Part shown: one piece after another, positions 45,934 through 53,977 of the stretch
Layout of the letters: each line of letters starts with the position of its first letter
Position numbering within the stretch: the first letter of the stretch is position 1
NCBI GenBank assembly: GCA_014946745.1
Contig: JADCRD010000001.1
Span: 1,486,427 to 1,550,426 of the forward strand
Direction of reading: 5' to 3'
From: Lysobacterales bacterium
Lineage (GTDB): Bacteria > Pseudomonadota > Gammaproteobacteria > Xanthomonadales > Xanthomonadaceae
Length of the DNA: 64,000 nucleotides
The notes under the pieces: generated by a model
The model's database searches: none
Seen by the model: the letters and a program-made list of their open reading frames with translations, nothing else
What the model was told of the DNA's origin: nothing
Position numbers and translations under genes: made by a program

Positions 45934-46761
45934 ATGACCCGCCCTTCCCTGCGAACGCCTCGGAGCCCTTCTGGCACGCGCCACCTCCCGGCTTGTGCGG
46001 TCCTGGCTCTGCTGTGCCTGGGGGCTGCCGTGGCTGCCAACGCCCAGCCGCCGCCCCTGCGGCTGGCCGCCGCGAGCAGCAGCAGCAGCGACGAAACCGA
46101 GCAGCTGCCCTGCAACAAGGTCTATCTGCAGCTGGCCCAAGAAGCCCTGCGGCGCGCGCGCGTCGATTTCACCTGCGAGGCGCTGCCGTGGCGGCGCGCA
46201 CAGATGATGGTGCGCTTGGGCGAACAGGACGCGATGGTCACCTTGGCCACCCCTGAGCGCGCCGAGTACAGCGTTGCGATCGAAGACACCCTGTACCACC
46301 TGCCCCTGCACGCGTTCACCAGCGCCACGCACCCGCAACGCGAGGCGCTTGCCCGGCTTCGTCGGATCAGCGAGCTTAAGTCCTGGCAGGTGCTCAGCTA
46401 TCTCGGCGACGGCTGGACGCAGTCGCACCTGGAGCCCGCGGGCGTATCGGTGGCGTGGTCGCGCGATCTCGCCACCGTGCTGAATCAACTGGCCGTGCAG
46501 CGGGGGGATCTCACGATCGCCGCCGAGGTCGAGGCCATGCCAGTGATCAACGCGCTTGGGCTGGCCGATCAGCTGGTGCTGCTGCCCAACGTGTTCGACA
46601 CCCTGGAATTCAAGTTCCTGATGAGCAAGCAGTCGCCCCACTTGGACAAGCTGCCGGCGATCGCGGCTGCCATCCGCAGCATGCGCGAGGACGGCACGAT
46701 CGATCGGCTCAGTCGGCAAGCGGACACTAAGGCGCAGGCGCCGCAGCCCGCGGTCGAGTGA
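45934..46761 (+). CDS. Periplasmic solute-binding protein (SBP family 3 type)
   Basis: 275 residues; the ATG at 45934 gives a signal sequence (HLPACAVLALLCLGAAVAANAQ). The mature part has the two-lobe pattern of family 3 binding proteins: LQLAQEALRRARVDFTCEALPWRRAQMMVRLGEQDAMVTLA and the hinge strands SWQVLSYLG. No permease or ATPase gene is adjacent, so it is an orphan; sensing or enzyme-like use is possible. Ligand unknown. Confidence 0.8.
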   Translation: MTRPSLRTPRSPSGTRHLPACAVLALLCLGAAVAANAQPPPLRLAAASSSSSDETEQLPCNKVYLQLAQEALRRARVDFTCEALPWRRAQMMVRLGEQDAMVTLATPERAEYSVAIEDTLYHLPLHAFTSATHPQREALARLRRISELKSWQVLSYLGDGWTQSHLEPAGVSVAWSRDLATVLNQLAVQRGDLTIAAEVEAMPVINALGLADQLVLLPNVFDTLEFKFLMSKQSPHLDKLPAIAAAIRSMREDGTIDRLSRQADTKAQAPQPAVE

Positions 46762-47327
46762 GCGCAGGTCGGACCGACGGTCCTGCGCTGAGACCCGAGC
46801 AGATCGAAGTCGCCCCGCTCGGCGCGCCGCGCAGGCCGCCATGGCCCAGTCGCGTCACAGGCAGAGCGTGGCACGCAGCCGGCAATCCGACCACACCAGG
46901 CGCGCATCCCTTCGCGCTCCCCGCTTCTCGCCCCTCGTTCCTAATCTCTCCGTTCCTCTTTTCTCGCTCCGCGCGCTGCGCTCCACAGGAGTTTGGGAAC
47001 AATGCGGGAAGGATTCGTTCGCCCGGCATTGTGTGATCTTCATCACGACGCATAGCCTCCCAACAGGCGGGATCAAGGGCGACGCAGCCGCCTCGACCCC
47101 GTCTCCAACGACGCTGAAGACAGGCAATTTCGCCACACACAGCGAGGACCTCTGCGCCCGATCGCTGGGCTTCGCAGCGGCTCAAGGCCCAACGCGCTGC
47201 TGAGCAAGGCCGGTGGGTTGAGAGTTCGGCGGGGCGCGGCACGCGAGGGGGCGGGTGCCAAGGCCGGATTCGCGAAGACGAAGCCCAGGCCCCCTACCCC
47301 ACCCTTGAACGGAACCCGAGATCGCCC
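46762..47327. other. 566-bp gap without a recognised gene
   Basis: Precedes the ferritin-like gene and should contain its promoter. A less GC-rich stretch lies at about 46960-47060 (TGTGTGATCTTCATCACGAC with a TGATCTTCATCA dyad-like part). I see no clear -35/-10 pair and no coding frame with a ribosome binding site. Confidence 0.45.
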
Positions 47328-49499
47328 ATGAGCACGCCAACCCCCGCCGCCACGCCCTGCAATCTCGACGACCTGCAGCAGGTCCTGTCCTGTTTGCACG
47401 CCCACCTCAATGCCATCTGCGCGGTCGAGTTCTACACGATTCCTCTGTACCTCACCGCCACCTACTCGTTCTCGGTGGCGGCCGGAAACTCCAGCTATCA
47501 GTTCACGCCCAGCGACAACTGCGACGGCTCCAGCAACCCGCAGACGCTGTTCTGGTGGATGCAGCAGAAGTCGCTGTCGGTTGCAGTGCAGGAGATGTAC
47601 CACCTGCAGTGCGCATCGAACATCGCCAACGCCGCAGGCTTTCACCCGAGCCTCGATCCGTCGGCCTTTGACTGGAACGGGCCCATCCCTCACCTGTCGA
47701 GCGTCAAGGGCGTCGGGCTCAACAGCCTGCCCGAGGTGCTCGATGTGCTGATCGGCATCGAGACGCCGAACGGCGGCACCTTTCCGCCGCCGAACATCGA
47801 AGTCGAGTACGACTCGATCTCGGCGCTGTATCACGCGACCCTGACCCTGCTCGACATCGTGGTTGCAGCCGAGTCGCTGCTGCCGCTGCAGCCCGGACCG
47901 GTGCTGGGCGGCGGATCGCCGCAGGCACCGCTGGTTGCACCGGACCAGATGAGCTATCTGACCTTCCAGAGCCGCTACAGGTACACCGTCGTCAAGTGCG
48001 CCGACGACATCGCGCACCTGGCCAATGCCGTGAGCTTCCAGGGCGAAGGTTCCGGCGTGGTGGCTGACTTCGCTGCCAGCTTCCCCAACCTGGCCAAGAT
48101 GCTGCAGGCCGGCGACGACGGCAGCAACGGCCAGGTGCCAACGCAGTACCAACCGTCCAAGGGCAGCCGCTTCGCGCGCTGGGATTGCGTGAGCCACTAC
48201 GACCGCTTTGTCGCGCTCAAGGCGATGATCGCGAGCAACCGCGACTATGCGAACGCGGCCGGCCAGCTGCCGGCGGGGCGCAGCGTGTTCAACGCCATCG
48301 GCACGCCCGATCCCGATCGCCCGGCCTGGGTCGCAAGTGCCGCCGCGCTTCAGAACTGCATAAATCTCGCGTACTCGCGCACCTTGGACGTCATCAACCA
48401 AGGCATGGTGGCCGGCGGTGGCCTGGATCCGTCGAATCCGGGCAGCCGCTACACGTTCACGCAGGTCATGACCTCGTTCAAGTACCTGATCCCGCAGCTG
48501 TGGCAATGGGGTCAGGTGCCGACGTTCAGCTACGTGGCCGGCGTCACCGACGCGCAGCTGCAGGCGGCCTTCGACACTGCGGATCCACTCTGTCTGTATC
48601 ACTGGGACGCGGTGACCCAGCAGATTCGCGAGCAGCAGCCCGACGATGTCAACGTGTGCCAGGGCCTCAACAGTTGCCAGGGCCTGGGCTGGGGTGGTTT
48701 GGGCACACAGGCCGGCGACGGCGCCTGCGCCTCTGCCGACATCCACACCTGCAGCGGCGGCAATAGCTGCAAGCACAAGGGCGCCTGCGGCTTCGTCGCC
48801 ACCGACAGCAGCGGCAAGCCGTATCCCTGCGATGACCTGTGGGTGCCTGGCTGGAACGCCTGCAAGGGCCAGGGCGGTTGCCAAGTGCCGATCTCCACGC
48901 AGCAGAAGTTCAGCGGCAGCTTGCCGCCCAGCTGCACGGGGCGCGCGGTCAAGGCGGGCGACAGCGTCTGGGACGAGGCGCGCAAGCTGCTGCAGAAGAA
49001 CGGCGTCGACGTGACCCGCAGCGTGCAGGCCACCCAGGCCTGGCAAGGCACGGGTGTCCACGTCACCCAGGGCCAGCCACTCAGCGTGTCCTTCCGCAGC
49101 GGGCTGTGGTCAGCCGATCCGAAGACCAACGGCGGACGGCCGTACGACGCCAAGGGCTGCCCGGGCCTGCTCGTGCCTGCGGATCAGACCGGCTATCCGA
49201 TCGTTGGCGTCGCGATGGGCGCCCTGGTCGGCCGCATCGGCGGGGGCGCACCCTTCCTGATCGGCGATGGCATCCGCTTGGCTTCCGCGCCCGCGGATGG
49301 CCTGCTGGAGCTGTGCATCAACGACGACATCCACCACCTCTACGGCGCGGGTCTGGCGGACAACAGCGGCAGCGTGTCGGTGGAGATCACCACCTCGATC
49401 ACCCAGCCGCTGCCGCAGCCGCAGTCGAAGCAGGTGCCCGGTGGCGTCAACTACGACGGCCTCGCGCGCCGCGAGGCACTGACGCCGACCTCGACCTGA
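47328..49499 (+). CDS. Ferritin-like / cysteine-motif / LecA-like three-part protein
   Basis: 723 residues, no signal peptide. Residues 15-390 match the ferritin-like fold of the iminophenyl-pyruvate dimer synthase (VioB-like) group: AVEFYTIPLYLTA and AVQEMYHLQCASNIANAAG carry Glu34, Glu89 and His92, plausible metal ligands. Residues 444-518 hold clustered cysteines: C444QGLNSC450, C475SGGNSC481KHKGAC487 and C512KGQGGC518, of the CxGxNxCxGxGxC type known from MNIO-modified bufferin-like precursors. Residues 570-692 resemble the PA-IL/LecA galactose-binding lectin (VHVTQGQPLSVSFRSGLWSAD...GDGIRL). Convergent MNIO and HvfC-type genes end 82 bp away. I infer that this protein is the MNIO substrate. 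Confidence 0.85.
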   Translation: MSTPTPAATPCNLDDLQQVLSCLHAHLNAICAVEFYTIPLYLTATYSFSVAAGNSSYQFTPSDNCDGSSNPQTLFWWMQQKSLSVAVQEMYHLQCASNIANAAGFHPSLDPSAFDWNGPIPHLSSVKGVGLNSLPEVLDVLIGIETPNGGTFPPPNIEVEYDSISALYHATLTLLDIVVAAESLLPLQPGPVLGGGSPQAPLVAPDQMSYLTFQSRYRYTVVKCADDIAHLANAVSFQGEGSGVVADFAASFPNLAKMLQAGDDGSNGQVPTQYQPSKGSRFARWDCVSHYDRFVALKAMIASNRDYANAAGQLPAGRSVFNAIGTPDPDRPAWVASAAALQNCINLAYSRTLDVINQGMVAGGGLDPSNPGSRYTFTQVMTSFKYLIPQLWQWGQVPTFSYVAGVTDAQLQAAFDTADPLCLYHWDAVTQQIREQQPDDVNVCQGLNSCQGLGWGGLGTQAGDGACASADIHTCSGGNSCKHKGACGFVATDSSGKPYPCDDLWVPGWNACKGQGGCQVPISTQQKFSGSLPPSCTGRAVKAGDSVWDEARKLLQKNGVDVTRSVQATQAWQGTGVHVTQGQPLSVSFRSGLWSADPKTNGGRPYDAKGCPGLLVPADQTGYPIVGVAMGALVGRIGGGAPFLIGDGIRLASAPADGLLELCINDDIHHLYGAGLADNSGSVSVEITTSITQPLPQPQSKQVPGGVNYDGLARREALTPTST

Positions 49500-49580
49500 G
49501 CGCCTGCGGGCGCTGCGCACGCGGTCCCGGCGACGGGCCCGCGTGCGCACAGGTCCATGGGTCTGCGACGCCGATGCAGA

Positions 49581-50318
49581 TCAGCGCTCGCCGCCGACCA
49601 GCAAGCCGCGCCGTCGCTGTCGCTGCAGCCACAGCGCGAGACCGTCGACGCCGACCCCGGCGCGAACCTCGGCAAGGCCGGCGGCAAGCCCGTCGTCGCG
49701 GATGCGCACGAACACCGCATGTTCGGCCGCGTTCAGCGGCTCCACGACCACGCGATACGCCACCCGCGTCAGCGCCAGATGCGTCGTGCGGGCCGCCATC
49801 GGCACGACGGCCGTGCCGGCCTGATGTTGACGCAGGCAGTCGTGCACGGGATGGCTCAAGGTCAGCAGCCGCAGGCCGCGCGCCATCGCGAGTTCGGCGC
49901 TTTCGCGCCCTTCATCGCCGGGGCCGTCGTACACCTCGCAGAGCGCGCGCTCGAACGCGGCCAGCGCGACCAGGAAGTCAGCCCAGTCGTCGACATCGCT
50001 TTCGCTGCGGGCCGGCCGGGTGGCGGCGAGGTGCGCGGCGAAGCCTGCGCCGAACGCCTGCAGCGTGTGGCTGCGAGAGGGATGCGCGGTGATGTACTCG
50101 ATTGCGAAGCCGTCGAACAGCCGCTCGCCCAGAACCGCCCGCACCAGCGGGAACGAGGCGCGCATGCATTCCAGCAGCCGCATCCGGTACCCGCCGGCGT
50201 AGATCGCCATGCGCGCCTGCGGCGAGAGTGCGCCGCCCTGCACGGTCGCATCCGCATCCTGCGCGCCACCGGCCAGAATGGCCTGCCACAGCCAGGCCTG
50301 GTGCTGGGCCAGGCTCAT
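49581..50318 (-). CDS. HvfC/BufC-type MNIO partner protein (DUF2063)
   Basis: 245 residues; the N-terminal half shows the DUF2063 pattern (LSPQARMAIYAGGYRMRLLECMRASFPLVRAVLGERLFDGFAIEYI, PSRSHTLQAFGAGFAAHL, LVALAAFERALCEVYDG). Partner proteins of this type deliver the precursor peptide to the MNIO enzyme. The C-terminal half (about 150-245) is helical/beta mixed. Its ATG overlaps the stop of the MNIO gene (ATGA), so the pair is made together. Cytoplasmic. Confidence 0.92.
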   Translation of the reverse strand: MSLAQHQAWLWQAILAGGAQDADATVQGGALSPQARMAIYAGGYRMRLLECMRASFPLVRAVLGERLFDGFAIEYITAHPSRSHTLQAFGAGFAAHLAATRPARSESDVDDWADFLVALAAFERALCEVYDGPGDEGRESAELAMARGLRLLTLSHPVHDCLRQHQAGTAVVPMAARTTHLALTRVAYRVVVEPLNAAEHAVFVRIRDDGLAAGLAEVRAGVGVDGLALWLQRQRRRGLLVGGER

Positions 50319-51244
50319 GCCGAGCTAGCCTCGTAGCCGACCAGGAAGCCCACCGGATTGGACACGCCAGCCTCGCCGGCATGTGCCGCGCAGGGCTCAG
50401 GCAGCACATCGCGTTCGATCACCGCCCGCGCGCGTTCGGCTTCCTCCTGCAGCACCGGAAACGGTGGAATGTCCTCGTCCCACTCCACCAGCGTGGGCAC
50501 CGCGCCGTAGCGCCGGATCGCCTCTCGAAACAGCTGCCACACCGACGTGGGAGTCGGGCCGATGTGGGTGTCGATGCAGTGCGTACCGTGGTCGGTGTGA
50601 CCCGCGACATGGATCTGGCCGATGCGCGTGGCCGGCAAGGCGTCGAGATAGGCCAGCGGATCCCAGCCGTGGTTGCGGCTGCACACGTGGACATTGTTCA
50701 CATCAAGCAGGATTCCGCAGTCCGCGCGCTCGGCCAGCTCAGCCAGAAACGCCCACTCCGGCAGGGTCGACGCGCGAAAGCTCAGGTAACTGCTTGGGTT
50801 CTCCAGCAGCAGGCGCCGGCCCAGCGCATCCTGGACCTGCTTCGCACGATCGACCACATGCGCCAGCGTCTGCGGTGTGTAGGGCAAAGGCAGCAGGTCG
50901 TGGCTGTTGTGGCCGCCGACGCTGGTCCAGCACAGATGATCGGACACCCAGGGCGCGCGCAGGCCGTCGGCGAGCTGTCGCAGGCGCAGCAGATAGCGCT
51001 CATCGAGCGGTTCGCTGGAGCCGATCGACAGCGACACGCCGTGCGGCACGATCGGGTAGTGCCGGGCGATCTGGCGCAAAGCCTCGGCGGGCCAGCCCTG
51101 GCTGTCCATGAAGTTCTCGGAAATCACTTCGAACCAGTCAATGGCCGGGCGCTGTTCGATGACATGGCGAAAATGGCGAGCACGCAAGCCCACGCCACAC
51201 CCGAGGGACGGCGTGAGCGCGTCCGGTCTGCGATCTCCACTCAT
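50315..51244 (-). CDS. MNIO-family enzyme (DUF692), multinuclear non-heme iron oxygenase
   Basis: 309 residues from the ATG at 51244, which has GGGG before it; an ATG 6 codons upstream lacks a ribosome binding site. TIM-barrel with the family's metal-binding pattern: FEVISENF, PHGVSLSIGS, SDHLCWTS, LLLENPSSYL, DVNNVHVCSRNHG, HVAGHTDHG, DTHIGPT and EWDEDIP. MNIOs use iron and O2 to modify Cys, Asn or Asp residues in peptides (methanobactin, bufferins, TglH-type products). The next gene encodes its HvfC-type partner, and the only nearby protein with suitable Cys motifs is the 723-residue ferritin-like/LecA-like one. Confidence 0.94.
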   Translation of the reverse strand: MSGDRRPDALTPSLGCGVGLRARHFRHVIEQRPAIDWFEVISENFMDSQGWPAEALRQIARHYPIVPHGVSLSIGSSEPLDERYLLRLRQLADGLRAPWVSDHLCWTSVGGHNSHDLLPLPYTPQTLAHVVDRAKQVQDALGRRLLLENPSSYLSFRASTLPEWAFLAELAERADCGILLDVNNVHVCSRNHGWDPLAYLDALPATRIGQIHVAGHTDHGTHCIDTHIGPTPTSVWQLFREAIRRYGAVPTLVEWDEDIPPFPVLQEEAERARAVIERDVLPEPCAAHAGEAGVSNPVGFLVGYEASSA

Positions 51245-51549
51245 GGCATCCCCCCACTTCATGCGCGAGCTGCGGCAGATCTCGCCTTCGCTGCAGGGCC
51301 GCCTGGCTGGATCCTGCCGTGTCCGCCGCAGTCGCAGTCTGCGCGGCAGCCGAGGTCGTCACAAGCCTCGCTGCGGCCTGGTTTTTCGTTGCAATTCGAT
51401 CGCATCACCGTCAGCATGTCGCGCGCTTTTGGCATTGGGCACGGCCTTTCTGCCTGCCTTGCGCTTGGCGCGTTATGGCACTCAGCACCCGGGCGCATTC
51501 ATCGCCCCGGACGCTGCGTCACTCTGAGATTGTTCGAGGAACTTGAACC

Positions 51550-52893
51550 ATGGATTTTTCTACTGGACAGAAGATTTTTTCGGTCGTTGTGCTCGGGCTT
51601 CATGCTTCTTCGCTGGTGCCTCGTCTGGCCAACGATGTCGCGGCTCCCGGAGATGCGTTCAGCTCGGTCAGCTTCGACAGCTTCATGGCGGGGGGCGCGG
51701 AGGGCTCGGACGCTCCAGCGGCTTTGGCGGCTGTTCCCAAGTCGACCGCAGGCCGGGATCCAACCGGTGGCGGCGGCGACCCCTCGGGCTGCGGTGGCGA
51801 TCCTTCGGGAGGCGGTTGTCTACCGCCCTCCATTGGCGTGGCCGCGCAATTGGTTGTGTGGGAAGACGCTCAAGCCGAGCTGCCGATCGTCGTCAGCGAT
51901 CCGGACACGCCCTCGAATCAGCTGTTGGTTTCGGCCACGACCTTGGATGAGGCCACCATCAGCCAGCAAAGTCTGATCAATGGGCTCAGCGGCCAGGGCA
52001 GTCAGCGCGTGCTGCGCGTTCGCCCCCAGGCCAACGTGTTCGGTGGAACACCGATTGCGGTACGGGCATCCGACGGCCGCAACTTGACTTCGCGATTCGT
52101 CTGGGTCGAGGTGCTGCCCGTCAACGATCCGCCCAGCGCTGAGTACCAGACGCATCCATGGCATCCGCGAGGGACTGTCGGCCCGATCGAACGCAGCGCG
52201 TACGCCTACAACCTGAGTGCGGGTCCGACGAATGAAGCCTTTCAGTTCGTTGAGTTCGAGATTCTTGATGTGCGCGACCCGCGTGGCGTTCTCAGCCAGT
52301 CGCCGCAGCTGCTCTTCTCGGGCGCCCTTCGATACGGCCTGAGCGGAAACGCGGGCTCTGCACAGGTGAGGCTGCGGCCCCGAGACTCGGGAGGCAACGA
52401 GCGTGGCGGTCAACCGTTCGGGCGCACCCACACGCTGCGGATTCTGGCCGGTCGCGGCACCGACGTTTCGGTTTCGATCGAGCGCCTCGCGCCCCTCGGT
52501 CCCCTGCTTTCGCGCGTGCCCGGTGAACCGATCCAGGCCAGCTATCGGGTCAACTTGACCAACCACGGGCCCGATGTGGCCAAGCAAGTCGAGCTGGCCG
52601 TGCCGGTGCCGGCAGGCTTCAGCCAGATCAACTGGAACTGCCAGGCCGGGGTGAATGCCGCTTGCACGCCCAGCAGCGGTGCCGGCGCTATTCAGGTGCA
52701 GAGCAGCCTGGCGGTTGGGGCCAGCATCAGCGTGGAGATGCAAGGGCTCATCGATCCCGGGCTGCAGTTCCTGGAGCTGCGCGCCGCGGCCGCTGCCACC
52801 GATGGCTCGGAGCCGATGAACACCAGCGACGACAGCGGAACGCTGATCGATCCAGTCGGCCCGGACTCTTTGCATCGCAGCGGCTTCGAGTAG
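51550..52893 (+). CDS. Secreted cadherin/DUF11-like protein with GFE tail
   Basis: 447 residues; GAGGAACTTGAACC precedes the ATG. The N-terminus (MDFSTGQKIFSVVVLGLHASSLVP) is a weak signal-like segment. A Gly/Pro-rich linker with three Cys (70-92) follows. Then come an Ig/cadherin-like domain (about 95-200, VSDPDTPSNQLLVSATT and VNDPP, typical of tandem Ca-binding repeats), a second sandwich and a DUF11-like domain (about 325-430, ASYRVNLTNHGPDVAKQVEL). It ends GPDSLHRSGFE, the shared GFE tail. Probably exported; possibly an adhesin. Confidence 0.82.
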   Translation: MDFSTGQKIFSVVVLGLHASSLVPRLANDVAAPGDAFSSVSFDSFMAGGAEGSDAPAALAAVPKSTAGRDPTGGGGDPSGCGGDPSGGGCLPPSIGVAAQLVVWEDAQAELPIVVSDPDTPSNQLLVSATTLDEATISQQSLINGLSGQGSQRVLRVRPQANVFGGTPIAVRASDGRNLTSRFVWVEVLPVNDPPSAEYQTHPWHPRGTVGPIERSAYAYNLSAGPTNEAFQFVEFEILDVRDPRGVLSQSPQLLFSGALRYGLSGNAGSAQVRLRPRDSGGNERGGQPFGRTHTLRILAGRGTDVSVSIERLAPLGPLLSRVPGEPIQASYRVNLTNHGPDVAKQVELAVPVPAGFSQINWNCQAGVNAACTPSSGAGAIQVQSSLAVGASISVEMQGLIDPGLQFLELRAAAAATDGSEPMNTSDDSGTLIDPVGPDSLHRSGFE

Positions 52894-52907
52894 AACCTAC
52901 GAAGACC

Positions 52908-52932
52908 CATCGGGGGCCTTGCGCCCCCGATG
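52908..52932 (+). terminator. Perfect 10-bp hairpin after the GFE-tail gene
   Basis: CATCGGGGGC and GCCCCCGATG pair across a 5-base loop, 15 bp after the stop. No T-run follows on the plus strand, so it may act as a two-way or Rho-assisted terminator between this gene and the convergent methyltransferase gene. Confidence 0.55.
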
Positions 52933-53014
52933 CGGCTTGCTCTTGAACGGCGGTGCAGCAGCCTCGGGCCGCCGCCGTTCGCGTCGACGCTCGGGTGGGC
53001 CGGATCGCTGCCTG

Positions 53015-53884
53015 TCAGGGCTTGCGGAAGTACACCGCTTCGGCGTCGATCTCGCTCAGTTCAACCCGGATGCCGTGCTCAGCGAGGTAGTCGTCCACCG
53101 CGGCGCGACACGGTGGCAGGATCAGGTAGTCGTCGATGATCACGAATCCGCCGGGGCTGAGCTTCGGATACAAGGCCCGCAGTGCGTCGCGGGTGGAGAC
53201 GTAGAGATCCGCATCCAGCCTCAGCACCGCCAGCGGACCTAGCGGAGCACGCGGCAGGCTTTCGCTGAAGAAGCCTTCGATGAAGCCGACCTGCTCGTCC
53301 AGCAGACCGTAGCGTTCGAACAGCTCGGCGACCTCGTTACGCGACACTGCGAGGAAAGGCAGCACGCTGGCATCCATCTGGAACCCGCCATCCGCCGGAT
53401 GCTCGGAGTTGGGCAGGCCTGCGAACGAATCCGCGACCCACACCCGGCGGTCGTCCACTGCATGCGCGGCGAGCACACCGCGCATCAGGATGCAGGCTCC
53501 GCCTCGCCATACCCCGGCCTCCAGCAGATCACCGGGAATCCCTTCGCGCAGCACGGTTTCGATGGCGGCCTGCAGCTGATCCAAGCGCGCCCGCCCCACC
53601 AGGGTGTGCGCGAACTCACTGTGGTTTCGCAGGCTGGGATCGGGGCCGATGCTGCCGTCTCGGCGGCGGCCCTCCAGCTGCACCGTGGTGCCCACCGCGC
53701 GCGCGCCGCGCAAAGCGCCCAACCAGCTGGTGTTGCGTCGTACCGCGGTGAACTCGCTGAGCGGCATGACGCGATCGTGCGCCGCGCAGCTGACCGCGTA
53801 CATCAGCTGAGCCTCGGATTCGAGGTTGAGCGTGTTCAGAAGCGAGGATTTCAGAAGTTCGAGATAGCGATCAGCAAGAGTCAT
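53015..53884 (-). CDS. TylF/MycF-family methyltransferase
   Basis: 289 residues matching the macrocin O-methyltransferase family: LLEAGVWRGGACILMRGVL (SAM site), VADSFAGLP, VGFIEGFFSESLP, LAVLRLDADLYVSTRDALRALYPKLSPGGFVIIDDY with the metal-binding Asp pair. Family members methylate sugar hydroxyls in antibiotics and surface glycans. It is the last gene of the acyltransferase-glycosyltransferase operon (93 bp after the large glycosyltransferase), so a role in decorating the same glycan is likely. Confidence 0.9.
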   Translation of the reverse strand: MTLADRYLELLKSSLLNTLNLESEAQLMYAVSCAAHDRVMPLSEFTAVRRNTSWLGALRGARAVGTTVQLEGRRRDGSIGPDPSLRNHSEFAHTLVGRARLDQLQAAIETVLREGIPGDLLEAGVWRGGACILMRGVLAAHAVDDRRVWVADSFAGLPNSEHPADGGFQMDASVLPFLAVSRNEVAELFERYGLLDEQVGFIEGFFSESLPRAPLGPLAVLRLDADLYVSTRDALRALYPKLSPGGFVIIDDYLILPPCRAAVDDYLAEHGIRVELSEIDAEAVYFRKP

Positions 53885-53977
53885 GTCGAGTGGAGATCTG
53901 AGGTTTCGGGGCCGCTGCCTGGAAGAGTGTGCTGCAGGCCTGGTGCAGAGCGCACGGCGTCGCGAGCCCAGTGCGAG

